The notes under the pieces: generated by a model
What the model was told of the DNA's origin: nothing
What the model saw: the letters and a program-made list of their open reading frames with translations, nothing else
The model's database searches: none
Translations under genes and position numbers: made by a program
Shown: one piece after another, positions 1 to 5,260 of the stretch
Position numbering within the stretch: position 1 is the stretch's first letter
How the letters are laid out: each line of letters starts with the position of its first letter
DNA from: Anaerolineales bacterium
GTDB lineage: Bacteria; Chloroflexota; Anaerolineae; Promineifilales; Promineifilaceae
Reading direction: 5' to 3'
Assembly (NCBI GenBank): GCA_020432595.1
Contig: JAGQGA010000375.1
Location: 1-5,813 of the forward strand
Length of the DNA: 5,813 bases

Positions 1-1000
1 TCCGTTCATAAAGGTGGACATCGCCACTTAGCACCACATCCACCCCATATTGCTCAAACAGCGGCACAAGGTCGCTAGTGGCCGTACCGTTGGTCTTGAA
101 CGCCTGCCGCTGGTCGGTGTAGTAGAGCGGCAAATGGAACATGACAAAGTTCCAGGCGGCGTTGCTGTTTGCCAAGTCGTTTTGCAGCCAATTGTACTGG
201 TTGCTCCCCTTTTTATACGGCCACTCGCTGGTAATGACCGTGAAGTGGGCGTTAGCGTAATCAAACGAATAATACGCTTCGTTCTCAATCGGGTCAGATG
301 CCCCGTTGGTTGGGTTGACAAACACATCTACATAGGATTGGCCTTTGTTATAGGCGGTGTCGTGGTTGCCCGGCAGCGTTGCCAGCCAAACGCTTTGGAT
401 GAGGTCATCATAAATTTGAAAGTAGCGTTCTTCCAGCAGTTTGTAGCTGGCATCATAGACCACATCGCCCGTGTGGACAACGAGATCGGGCTGGATTTGC
501 TCCAGCCGGTTGGCAACACCGTTTTGACCGGTGCCACCGGCTCCGCTGTCACCCAGGGCGGCAAAGCGGAAGGAGGTGACGCTGCTGGGTTTGCCGGAGC
601 GGAAGGTGATGCTGCCAGCGGGGGTCAGGTCGTTGCCGTCGCTAAAAATTTTATACTGGTAGAGGGTATCAGGAGTTAACCCGCTGAGGAACGCTTCGTG
701 GACATAGTATTGGTCGTAAGGGGCTTTGTCGGGGGTGGTGAAGTAGGTGTTGGTGGCAACGGCCGTTAATCCATAATCACCAATCCCATAATGCACCTCG
801 CTCGTCCCGCTCTCCTTTGTCGTCCACACAATATAGAGCGAGTTTGGTTTTACAATTTGCACATACGGCTCACGCAGCAGCGTTATGGTTGTCGTGGCCG
901 CTAACAACGGTTGGTTGATTGTCATTGAGCTAATCAAGAAAAAGAGGCATAGCGCAACGAAAAACCGCTTAATCTTAAAATCCTCTACTATGGTACCCAT
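1..1000 (-). CDS. Secreted purple-acid-phosphatase-like metallophosphoesterase, 3' end cut by window edge
   Basis: Reading leftward from an ATG at 1000-998 gives 333 residues with no stop before the window edge, so the C-terminus is missing. Residues 1 to about 34 form a signal peptide: lysines and arginine, then a hydrophobic core FFVALCLFFLI, then LLA-A. Residues 40-135 resemble the fibronectin-like N-terminal domain of purple acid phosphatases (REPYVQ, SGLTPDTLYQYKI). The calcineurin-like metal-binding motifs follow in order: GDSGAGG (D151), GDVVYD (D179, Y182), GNHD (N212), MFHLPLY (H289) and SGDVHLYER (H329). In the family these bind a dinuclear metal centre that hydrolyses phosphate esters, here outside the membrane. 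The usual GHxH of the last motif reads GDVH, so one histidine ligand is replaced by D327. The Shine-Dalgarno is weak (GCGAGAG about 7 bases upstream). The exact substrate cannot be told. The gene diverges from the DUF2202 gene. Confidence 0.88.
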   Translation of the reverse strand, partial: MGTIVEDFKIKRFFVALCLFFLISSMTINQPLLAATTTITLLREPYVQIVKPNSLYIVWTTKESGTSEVHYGIGDYGLTAVATNTYFTTPDKAPYDQYYVHEAFLSGLTPDTLYQYKIFSDGNDLTPAGSITFRSGKPSSVTSFRFAALGDSGAGGTGQNGVANRLEQIQPDLVVHTGDVVYDASYKLLEERYFQIYDDLIQSVWLATLPGNHDTAYNKGQSYVDVFVNPTNGASDPIENEAYYSFDYANAHFTVITSEWPYKKGSNQYNWLQNDLANSNAAWNFVMFHLPLYYTDQRQAFKTNGTATSDLVPLFEQYGVDVVLSGDVHLYER

Positions 1001-1017
1001 ACTGTTGACTCTCGCTT

Positions 1018-1043
1018 GTAGAGTAGTTGGCACAACCCTCTAC
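1018..1043 (-). promoter_or_regulatory. Hairpin in the phosphatase leader, close to its start codon
   Basis: GTAGAG at 1018-1023 pairs with CTCTAC at 1038-1043. Inside it GTTG (1026-1029) pairs with CAAC (1033-1036) around a 3-base loop, with a small internal bulge. The hairpin ends 17 bases before the phosphatase ATG, so it would lie in the 5' untranslated mRNA and could affect translation. There is no T-tract, so it is not a terminator. A regulatory role is inferred from position only. Confidence 0.35.
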
Positions 1044-1068
1044 CTAAAAATGGCTTCACCCCATAAAC

Positions 1069-1099
1069 AGGAGGCGACCCCTGGCGGGAATCGCCTCCT
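1069..1099. repeat. Perfect 9-bp inverted repeat (AGGAGGCGA / TCGCCTCCT)
   Basis: AGGAGGCGA at 1069-1077 is the exact inverse of TCGCCTCCT at 1091-1099, with a 13-base loop that can itself pair CCC with GGG. Neither side has a run of T, and the repeat lies between divergent genes, so a terminator role is unlikely. In the phosphatase transcript it would form a strong leader hairpin. The AGGAGG core resembles a Shine-Dalgarno sequence that the opposite arm would mask, but no start codon at a useful distance opens a credible reading frame after it. Confidence 0.5.
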
Positions 1100-1108
1100 T
1101 GGTTATAG

Positions 1109-1123
1109 TCTATTGGGAATAGA
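1109..1123. promoter_or_regulatory. Small operator-like dyad upstream of the phosphatase
   Basis: TCTATT (1109-1114) and AATAGA (1118-1123) are exact inverses around GGG. On the minus strand it lies beside TATAAC (1107-1102), a possible -10 box for the phosphatase, but no good -35 box sits at the right distance. A repressor or activator site is possible. The evidence is symmetry and position only. Confidence 0.2.
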
Positions 1124-1125
1124 TA

Positions 1126-1133
1126 ACGGCCGT
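1126..1133. repeat. Intergenic copy of the over-represented palindrome ACGGCCGT
   Basis: This self-complementary octamer occurs 14 times in the window. The other copies start at 759, 1952, 2219, 2569, 2650, 3651, 4131, 4274, 4701, 4859, 5034, 5411 and 5450, and all of those lie inside genes. This is the only intergenic copy. Ten of the fourteen, including this one, extend to the ten-base palindrome AACGGCCGTT. The density is far above chance, which recalls the HIP1 palindrome of cyanobacteria. Confidence 0.85.
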
Positions 1134-1325
1134 TCTTACTCCAGCCAACCGCCATCCTAACCACCCATCCTTACCAAGCTACTTACGGCACTTCTTCATA
1201 ATTCGTTCATACCAGCTTCACGCTTTCTTGACACCCATCCACTATTATCTTGATCAGAACGAACTGACCCTTTATTGGTAAAGCCTTTTGGGTCCTTCAG
1301 CTAAAGTGGAATTGACAAATTTTAT

Positions 1326-1379
1326 ACGTGGTGCGTGGTACGTCAGAAGAACTTATTAGTTACGCACCACGCACCACGT
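1326..1379. repeat. Inverted repeat of heptanucleotide units, copy 1
   Basis: The left arm 1326-1343 and right arm 1362-1379 are inverse complements at 17 of 18 positions, with an 18-base loop. Each arm is built from 7-base units: GGTGCGT then GGTACGT on the left, and ACGCACC twice then ACGT on the right. The same units form the repeat at 4026-4083. It ends 68 bases before the DUF2202 start codon. It has no T-tract, no transposase and no clear target duplication. It may be a mobile or expanding palindromic repeat or an mRNA structure. Confidence 0.8.
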
Positions 1380-1447
1380 GAAAAGCGAGTCAACCCCCTG
1401 AATTCCCAAAGAACCAACTCATTTCATTTTCAGTACTGGAGGGTACG

Positions 1448-2026
1448 ATGAAACATTTAACGATAATAACCATTGCCTTTCTAGCTTTGGGCAGCTTTTT
1501 CTTTGTCCAACCCGCCGCCGCACAAACAACCTTGACCGATGACGAAGCGGCCGGACTTCTTTTTATGCGTGAAGAGGAAAAAGTGGCCCGCGATGTTTAT
1601 CTGACGCTGTATGACGAATGGGGGCTGCGTGTGTTTAGCAACATTGCCAGCAGCGAGCAGCAGCACATGGATGCCATTTTGACGCTGATTAACCTGTATG
1701 GGCTGACCGACCCTGTAGGTAGTAATGACGTAGGTGTGTTCACAAACCCGGATTTGCAGGCACTTTATGATGACCTGCTGGCGCAAGGGCTGGAATCCCC
1801 AGCGGCCGCCATCGAAGTGGGCATTCTGATTGAGCAAACCGACATTGCCGACCTGCAGACGCGGTTGGCAGCCACGGACAACAGCAATATCGAACGGGTT
1901 TACAACAACCTGCTGCGCGGTTCACAAAACCATTTAGCGGCATTTGAGAGAACGGCCGTTAATGCCACCACCAACCCCACCCCAAATCCCACCCCCATTC
2001 GCCGCCACGGGCGCGGCAATCGGTAG
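1448..2026 (+). CDS. Secreted DUF2202 ferritin-like protein
   Basis: This encodes 192 residues. The ATG at 1448 follows a good Shine-Dalgarno GGAGGG at 1438-1443, which fixes the start. Residues 1-25 are a signal peptide (hydrophobic TIITIAFLALGSFFFV, cleavage likely after AAA before Q26), so the protein is exported. Residues 29-168 match the DUF2202 family, a ferritin-like four-helix bundle. Likely metal-binding residues are E42-E44 in REEEKVARD, E70 and H73 in SEQQH, E123 and E129 in EVGILIEQTD, and H162 in GSQNH. The family's reaction is not established; iron or other metal binding is inferred from the fold. The C-terminus (176-192) is an unusual NPTPNPTP stretch followed by a basic RRHGRGNR tail, possibly for attachment to envelope polymers. 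The gene is followed by a terminator shared with the convergent dehydratase gene. Confidence 0.9.
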   Translation: MKHLTIITIAFLALGSFFFVQPAAAQTTLTDDEAAGLLFMREEEKVARDVYLTLYDEWGLRVFSNIASSEQQHMDAILTLINLYGLTDPVGSNDVGVFTNPDLQALYDDLLAQGLESPAAAIEVGILIEQTDIADLQTRLAATDNSNIERVYNNLLRGSQNHLAAFERTAVNATTNPTPNPTPIRRHGRGNR

Positions 2027-2032
2027 CGTTAT

Positions 2033-2067
2033 AAAAAGACGGGCTTCTTGCAGAAGCCCGTCTTTTT
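2033..2067. terminator. Bidirectional intrinsic terminator between convergent genes
   Basis: A 16-bp perfect stem pairs 2033-2048 with 2052-2067 around the 3-base loop TGC. The core AGACGGGCTTCT is GC-rich. The right arm ends in a T-run on the plus strand (2063-2068), and the left arm starts with five A, giving a T-run on the minus strand. It therefore fits rho-independent termination for both the DUF2202 gene ending at 2026 and the dehydratase gene. The dehydratase stop codon (TAA, 2069-2067) touches the end of the stem. Confidence 0.92.
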
Positions 2068-4016
2068 TATTCCGCCCGTAGCCCCGCCTCCAACAGTGCA
2101 ATAATCCGATCCACATCATAAACCGCGCCACCCCAGGTGCCGCCGCTAACGGCCTGAAGCGCCGCCCAGAGGCGGGTGTCATCGGGTAGTTGGGGATGGG
2201 GGCGCAAATCAGGGTGCAACGGCCGTTCCTGCAAAACCCCCTCCTCCGCCCCTTCCCCCACCAAATTCACGCTCCCCGTCAAATTCACCCTGTCCAGCAC
2301 AATCTCCACCTCATCCCCGTCGCGCAGCTTGCCAATGGGGCCACCCGCCAACGCTTCCGGTCCAATATGGCCGATGCAAGCTCCAGTGGAAACGCCGGAA
2401 AAGCGAGCATCGGTTAGTACCGGCACCGTTTTGCCCCAGGGGATAAACTTCAACGCCGATGTCACTTGGTACGTCTCCTCCATTCCCGTCCCCAGCGGTC
2501 CTCCGCCAATAATTACCACCACGTCGCCCGGCTGCACGGGGTTGTCGGTTAGCCCTTTGATGGCACGAACGGCCGTTTGTTCCGACACAAACACCCGCAC
2601 CCGCCCCCGATGCCGGTACACCCCATCGGCATCCACCACGCTCGGATCAACGGCCGTGGCCTTCACCACCGCCCCCTCCGGAGCCAAATTCCCCGTTGGG
2701 AACAGCACCGTACTCGTCAGCCCATTGCGCCGCGCCGTGTCCACATCCATAATCACATCGTCGGGGTCAATTTGCCCCGCCTGCGCCAGCCGCGCCCGCA
2801 CCGCCAGCCGCCGCTCGCTCTGCTCCCACCAATCCAGCACCGCGTCCAGCTTCCCCCCCGTCACCGTCAGCACCTCCCGGTTTAGCAGCCCCATCCGCCG
2901 CAAATGGAGCATCACCTCCGGCACGCCCCCGGCCATAAACACCTGCACCGTGGGATGATTGCGCGGGCCGTTGGGCAGCGCATCTACCAGCCGGGGAGTG
3001 GTGCGGTTGACGCGGTTCCAGTCGGCCACGGTGGGGCGCGGCAGCCCGGCGGCGTGGGCGATGGCGGGAATGTGGAGCAGCAAATTGGTGGAGCCGCCAA
3101 AAGCGGCGTGGAGCAGCATACTGTTTTCCAACGCCGCCGGGGTCAGCACGTCGGCCAGTTGGATGTTGGCTTCGGTCAGCCGCAGCAGTGCCAGTGCCGA
3201 GCGGTGCGCCAAATCAAGCCAAATCGGTTCCCCCGACGGACTGAGGGCGCTGTGAGGCAGCGCCAGCCCCAACGCCTCGGCCACCACCTGTGCCGTCGCC
3301 GCCGTGCCAAGAAATTGGCAGCCGCCCCCCGGTGAACCGCAGGCGCGGCACCCCATGCTGGCGGCGTAATCGAGGCTAATCAAATCATGGGCAAACCGCG
3401 CCCCAATTGTTTGCACGGTGCCTGCGTCTTCGGCGTTGACGGCCGGCAATGTTACCCCGCCGGGAACGATGATGCCGGGCAGGTTGCCGCTGCCTGCCAG
3501 TGCCAGCAGCATGGCGGGCAGCCCTTTGTCGCACGTCGCCACGCCCATCACGCCACGCCGCTGCGGCAGCGAACGGATGAGGCGGCGCAAGGTGATGGCG
3601 GCATCGTTGCGGTAGGGCAGGCTGTCGAACATGCCACTGGTTCCCTGCGAACGGCCGTCGCACGGGTCGCTGACGGTGGCGGAAAACGGCACCATCCCCT
3701 GCTGCCGCAATGTTTCCGCCGCCTGCCGCACAAGCAGCCCAATTTCCCAATGGCCGGTGTGGTAGCCCAGGGCGATGGGGGTGCCGTCGTCAGCCCGCAG
3801 CCCGCCCTGGGTACTGAGGATGAGGAACTGCGGTTTGCCCACGTCGGCCGGGTTCCACCCCATGCCAGCGTTTTGCGTCAGCCCAAACAGATGGCCGCTG
3901 GGTTCGTGCAGCAGCATATCGGGGCTAATTGGTAGCTGTCCGGCCGGCCCTTCTCCGGCCAAGCGGGTGCTGTGAACGTGCGTTTCGCTTCCTAAAATGT
4001 CGGTTAAGGTAATCAT
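2067..4016 (-). CDS. yjhG: D-xylonate dehydratase, YjhG/YagF type (IlvD/Edd superfamily)
   Basis: This encodes 649 residues, against about 655 in E. coli YjhG, with close similarity along the whole length. The expected reaction is D-xylonate to 2-keto-3-deoxy-D-xylonate plus water in the cytoplasm. Probable Fe-S cluster cysteines are C119 (SDPCDG), C162 (TCDKG) and C233 ([10 protein letters not shown]). D163-K164 and E513/E514 (GMEETYQ) sit where the family binds its divalent metal. S540 in DARFSG is at the proposed catalytic serine. The ending [18 protein letters not shown] is typical of this subfamily and separates it from IlvD proper. I chose the ATG at 4016 because [15 protein letters not shown] aligns with the family start. 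The frame stays open up to 4088, but the extra 24 residues only translate the inverted repeat. There is no clear Shine-Dalgarno. A related sugar acid as substrate is possible. Confidence 0.93.
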   Translation of the reverse strand: MITLTDILGSETHVHSTRLAGEGPAGQLPISPDMLLHEPSGHLFGLTQNAGMGWNPADVGKPQFLILSTQGGLRADDGTPIALGYHTGHWEIGLLVRQAAETLRQQGMVPFSATVSDPCDGRSQGTSGMFDSLPYRNDAAITLRRLIRSLPQRRGVMGVATCDKGLPAMLLALAGSGNLPGIIVPGGVTLPAVNAEDAGTVQTIGARFAHDLISLDYAASMGCRACGSPGGGCQFLGTAATAQVVAEALGLALPHSALSPSGEPIWLDLAHRSALALLRLTEANIQLADVLTPAALENSMLLHAAFGGSTNLLLHIPAIAHAAGLPRPTVADWNRVNRTTPRLVDALPNGPRNHPTVQVFMAGGVPEVMLHLRRMGLLNREVLTVTGGKLDAVLDWWEQSERRLAVRARLAQAGQIDPDDVIMDVDTARRNGLTSTVLFPTGNLAPEGAVVKATAVDPSVVDADGVYRHRGRVRVFVSEQTAVRAIKGLTDNPVQPGDVVVIIGGGPLGTGMEETYQVTSALKFIPWGKTVPVLTDARFSGVSTGACIGHIGPEALAGGPIGKLRDGDEVEIVLDRVNLTGSVNLVGEGAEEGVLQERPLHPDLRPHPQLPDDTRLWAALQAVSGGTWGGAVYDVDRIIALLEAGLRAE

Positions 4017-4025
4017 TGTTCTATT

Positions 4026-4083
4026 GCATGGTGCGTGGTGCGCGGTTCTCATGATCCCACGCACCACGTACCACGCACCACGT
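4026..4083. repeat. Inverted repeat of heptanucleotide units, copy 2
   Basis: The left arm 4026-4045 and right arm 4056-4083 are built from the same 7-base units as the repeat at 1326-1379: GGTGCGT on the left, ACGCACC and ACGTACC on the right. Over the paired 20 bases I count four differences, all transitions, which still pair as G-T or G-U on one strand. It fills nearly all of the 68-base gap between the kinase-like gene (stop at 4085) and the dehydratase start at 4016. No T-tract follows, so read-through is expected. It may stabilise or process the shared mRNA. Confidence 0.8.
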
Positions 4084-4084
4084 C

Positions 4085-5125
4085 TCATTCCGGCACAAAA
4101 CCAATACCAAGCGCCGTGCCACAGGTGATAACGGCCGTTTTTCCCCCACTTTCCCCATGTGCCAAGGCCGCCGCTGTGCCGTCGTGCCGCAAAAGCAGCC
4201 GGACGGGTTCACCCACCCGTTCGCTAATTAACTGCGCCAGCCAGTCGGCTAAATTAGTGGTGAGCAGCCCCAAACGGCCGTAACAGCCATATTCCCCCGG
4301 TGGCGGCTGGCCGTTGAGCAGGTAGCAGGCGATGCTGACCGCCATCTGGTTGTCCAGCGGCCAGCCGTGGCTGCGCCCGCGCTGCCACAAAGCGGCCAAT
4401 GTGTCGGCCACATGGGTGGCATGGGCCAAGACGCTTTCACGGTTACGCTGGTCATAATAGTTGGGGTCGCAGCCGGAAGGGAGGCTGGGGAGTGGCTCTA
4501 GCCGCGCCAACTGCCCGGCTTCATAAAAGGCAACCGCTTGTTTGATGTGGGTGTGGCCCAGGTCGGCCAGCAGCATGGCCTGAGTTCCGGCGGAAGCCAG
4601 CGTTGCCAGCCCGCGCAAGGGCAGATTGGCTCCGTGGGGGGAGAGGTGGACGGTGAAGTGGGGCAGGTCGTCGCTTTGAATGATTTGCTGGGCGGCGAAA
4701 ACGGCCGTTTTGCCCAACGCCCCTCGCAGCAGCCCACCCCCCAGCCACACCCGCTCGATTTGCCCCCACCATGCCCAGTGCGCCGCTCCCCATTCTGACC
4801 GAGCGGCGCGGTTGGCAGTCTCTCCCCGCTTGAGAACGAGGAGGAGGTAGGCGAGAAAACGGCCGTATTCTGCCGCAATTTCCTGGGCCGCAGGTGAGCC
4901 ATCGGCCAGGCGGCGGTCAAAAGCCACCAGCAGATTGGGGTCATTGCCGTCTAGCCCCAGCAGGTCTGCTTTGGCCGCCACCCGCTGCCGCAGCGCGTCG
5001 GCCCGCAGCAAATCATAGGCGGTTTTGCCCTGAACGGCCGTTGGTAGCCCCGGCAATGCCGCCAGCACCACCCGGTTGAGGGAAGGGGAGACGTAGTTTT
5101 GGGGGTTGAGAAAGGGGTTGTTCAT
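4085..5125 (-). CDS. ROK-like ASKHA protein (probable sugar kinase) with circularly permuted motif order
   Basis: This encodes 346 residues with no signal peptide, so it should be cytoplasmic. Its parts look like a ROK sugar kinase in swapped order. Residues about 35-178 resemble a ROK C-lobe: helices [19 protein letters not shown], an adenosine-type motif [10 protein letters not shown] (126-135), then [10 protein letters not shown] (168-177), like the usual GAA-x-LA end. Residues 183-346 resemble a ROK N-lobe: phosphate-1 DLGHTHIK (188-195), catalytic-type [10 protein letters not shown] (D315), and phosphate-2 GTALGIGF (336-343), with the stop three residues later. The ROK zinc motif CGCGxxGC is absent. 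H191 replaces a glycine of the usual DxGGT. The start at 5125 has no Shine-Dalgarno; the heptamer repeat abuts it, and the next ATG would remove half the protein. It precedes the dehydratase gene in a likely operon, so a sugar or sugar-acid substrate is plausible but unproven. An FGGY-like relative or an inactive sensor are alternatives. Confidence 0.7.
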   Translation of the reverse strand: MNNPFLNPQNYVSPSLNRVVLAALPGLPTAVQGKTAYDLLRADALRQRVAAKADLLGLDGNDPNLLVAFDRRLADGSPAAQEIAAEYGRFLAYLLLVLKRGETANRAARSEWGAAHWAWWGQIERVWLGGGLLRGALGKTAVFAAQQIIQSDDLPHFTVHLSPHGANLPLRGLATLASAGTQAMLLADLGHTHIKQAVAFYEAGQLARLEPLPSLPSGCDPNYYDQRNRESVLAHATHVADTLAALWQRGRSHGWPLDNQMAVSIACYLLNGQPPPGEYGCYGRLGLLTTNLADWLAQLISERVGEPVRLLLRHDGTAAALAHGESGGKTAVITCGTALGIGFVPE

Positions 5126-5180
5126 GGGAGATTGGGAGATTGGAGATTGGAGATTGATGAAGGTTCACAATCTCCAATCT
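5126..5180. repeat. Inverted repeat of heptanucleotide units, copy 3 (different unit)
   Basis: Directly next to the start codon of the kinase-like gene are four head-to-tail units: GGGAGATT twice and GGAGATT twice (5126-5155). The last two can fold back: 5144-5156 pairs perfectly over 13 bases with 5168-5180, with an 11-base loop. The architecture matches the repeats at 1326 and 4026 (7-base units, inverted arms, intergenic, at a gene's 5' end), but the unit sequence is unrelated. In the kinase-like mRNA the arm next to the ATG is pyrimidine-rich (CTCCC), so no ribosome binding site is present there. Confidence 0.8.
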
Positions 5181-5193
5181 ACTATTTATCTTT

Positions 5194-5222
5194 TTGACCA
5201 CGCCCACAATGGCGGGTACGAT
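5194..5222 (+). promoter_or_regulatory. Sigma-70-type promoter for the DUF3048 lipoprotein
   Basis: TTGACC at 5194-5199 matches five of six -35 consensus bases. TACGAT at 5217-5222 matches four of six -10 bases, including the key first TA and last T. The spacer is 17 bases. Transcription would start near 5229, leaving a leader of about 30 bases that contains the GGAG ribosome binding site at 5248-5251. A small dyad, TTCGC (5222-5226) with GCGAA (5230-5234), overlaps the predicted start point and could be an operator. Confidence 0.5.
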
Positions 5223-5260
5223 TCGCTTTGCGAAATTTGCTTTAAATGGAGTGATTGTAC

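Larger units (their letters stand above)
1001..1447. other. Divergent intergenic region, 447 bases, no credible gene
   Basis: This region separates two divergent genes. The side next to the phosphatase holds three dyads in a row (1018-1043, 1069-1099, 1109-1123) and one ACGGCCGT palindrome. The middle, about 1136-1310, is poorer in GC than the flanking genes and shows no recognisable gene. It contains a weak dyad GACCC (1266-1270) with GGGTC (1290-1294). The side next to the DUF2202 gene holds an inverted heptamer repeat (1326-1379) and the DUF2202 ribosome binding site. TTGACA occurs at 1228-1233 and at 1312-1317, but neither has a matching -10 box at normal spacing, so I call no promoter here. 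Confidence 0.7.

Noticed and set aside
50..679. Long plus-strand open frame of 209 codons
   Set aside because: It lies opposite the phosphatase gene, whose minus-strand frame carries a signal peptide and all the metal motifs. The plus-strand product has no recognisable domain.
1069..1099. Intrinsic terminator
   Set aside because: The stem is good, but neither strand has a T-run after it, and it lies between divergent genes with nothing to terminate.
885..1160. Plus-strand open frame of 91 codons
   Set aside because: It starts inside the phosphatase signal-peptide region and runs through three dyads. It has no ribosome binding site and no recognisable domain.
1228..1256. Promoter with TTGACA at 1228-1233 for the DUF2202 gene
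   Set aside because: The base group at 17-base spacing is TGATCA, a poor -10 box, and the nearby TATTAT is only 9 bases away.
1312..1340. Promoter with TTGACA at 1312-1317 for the DUF2202 gene
   Set aside because: The expected -10 position falls in the heptamer repeat (GTGGTA). The TTTATA next to it is much too close.
1326..1379. Heptamer repeats as a CRISPR array
   Set aside because: Units are only 7 bases long, arranged head to tail without spacers, and inverted across a short loop. No cas gene is present.
2176..3935. Several plus-strand open frames of 65-260 codons
   Set aside because: They are antisense to the xylonate dehydratase, whose full-length family match and Fe-S cysteines are clear. 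High GC content explains the long antisense frames.
2067..4016. Branched-chain dihydroxyacid dehydratase (IlvD) or 6-phosphogluconate dehydratase (Edd)
   Set aside because: The N-terminus, the QNAGMGW and [20 protein letters not shown] strings and the QAVSGGTW ending are those of the YjhG/YagF subfamily, not IlvD or Edd proper.
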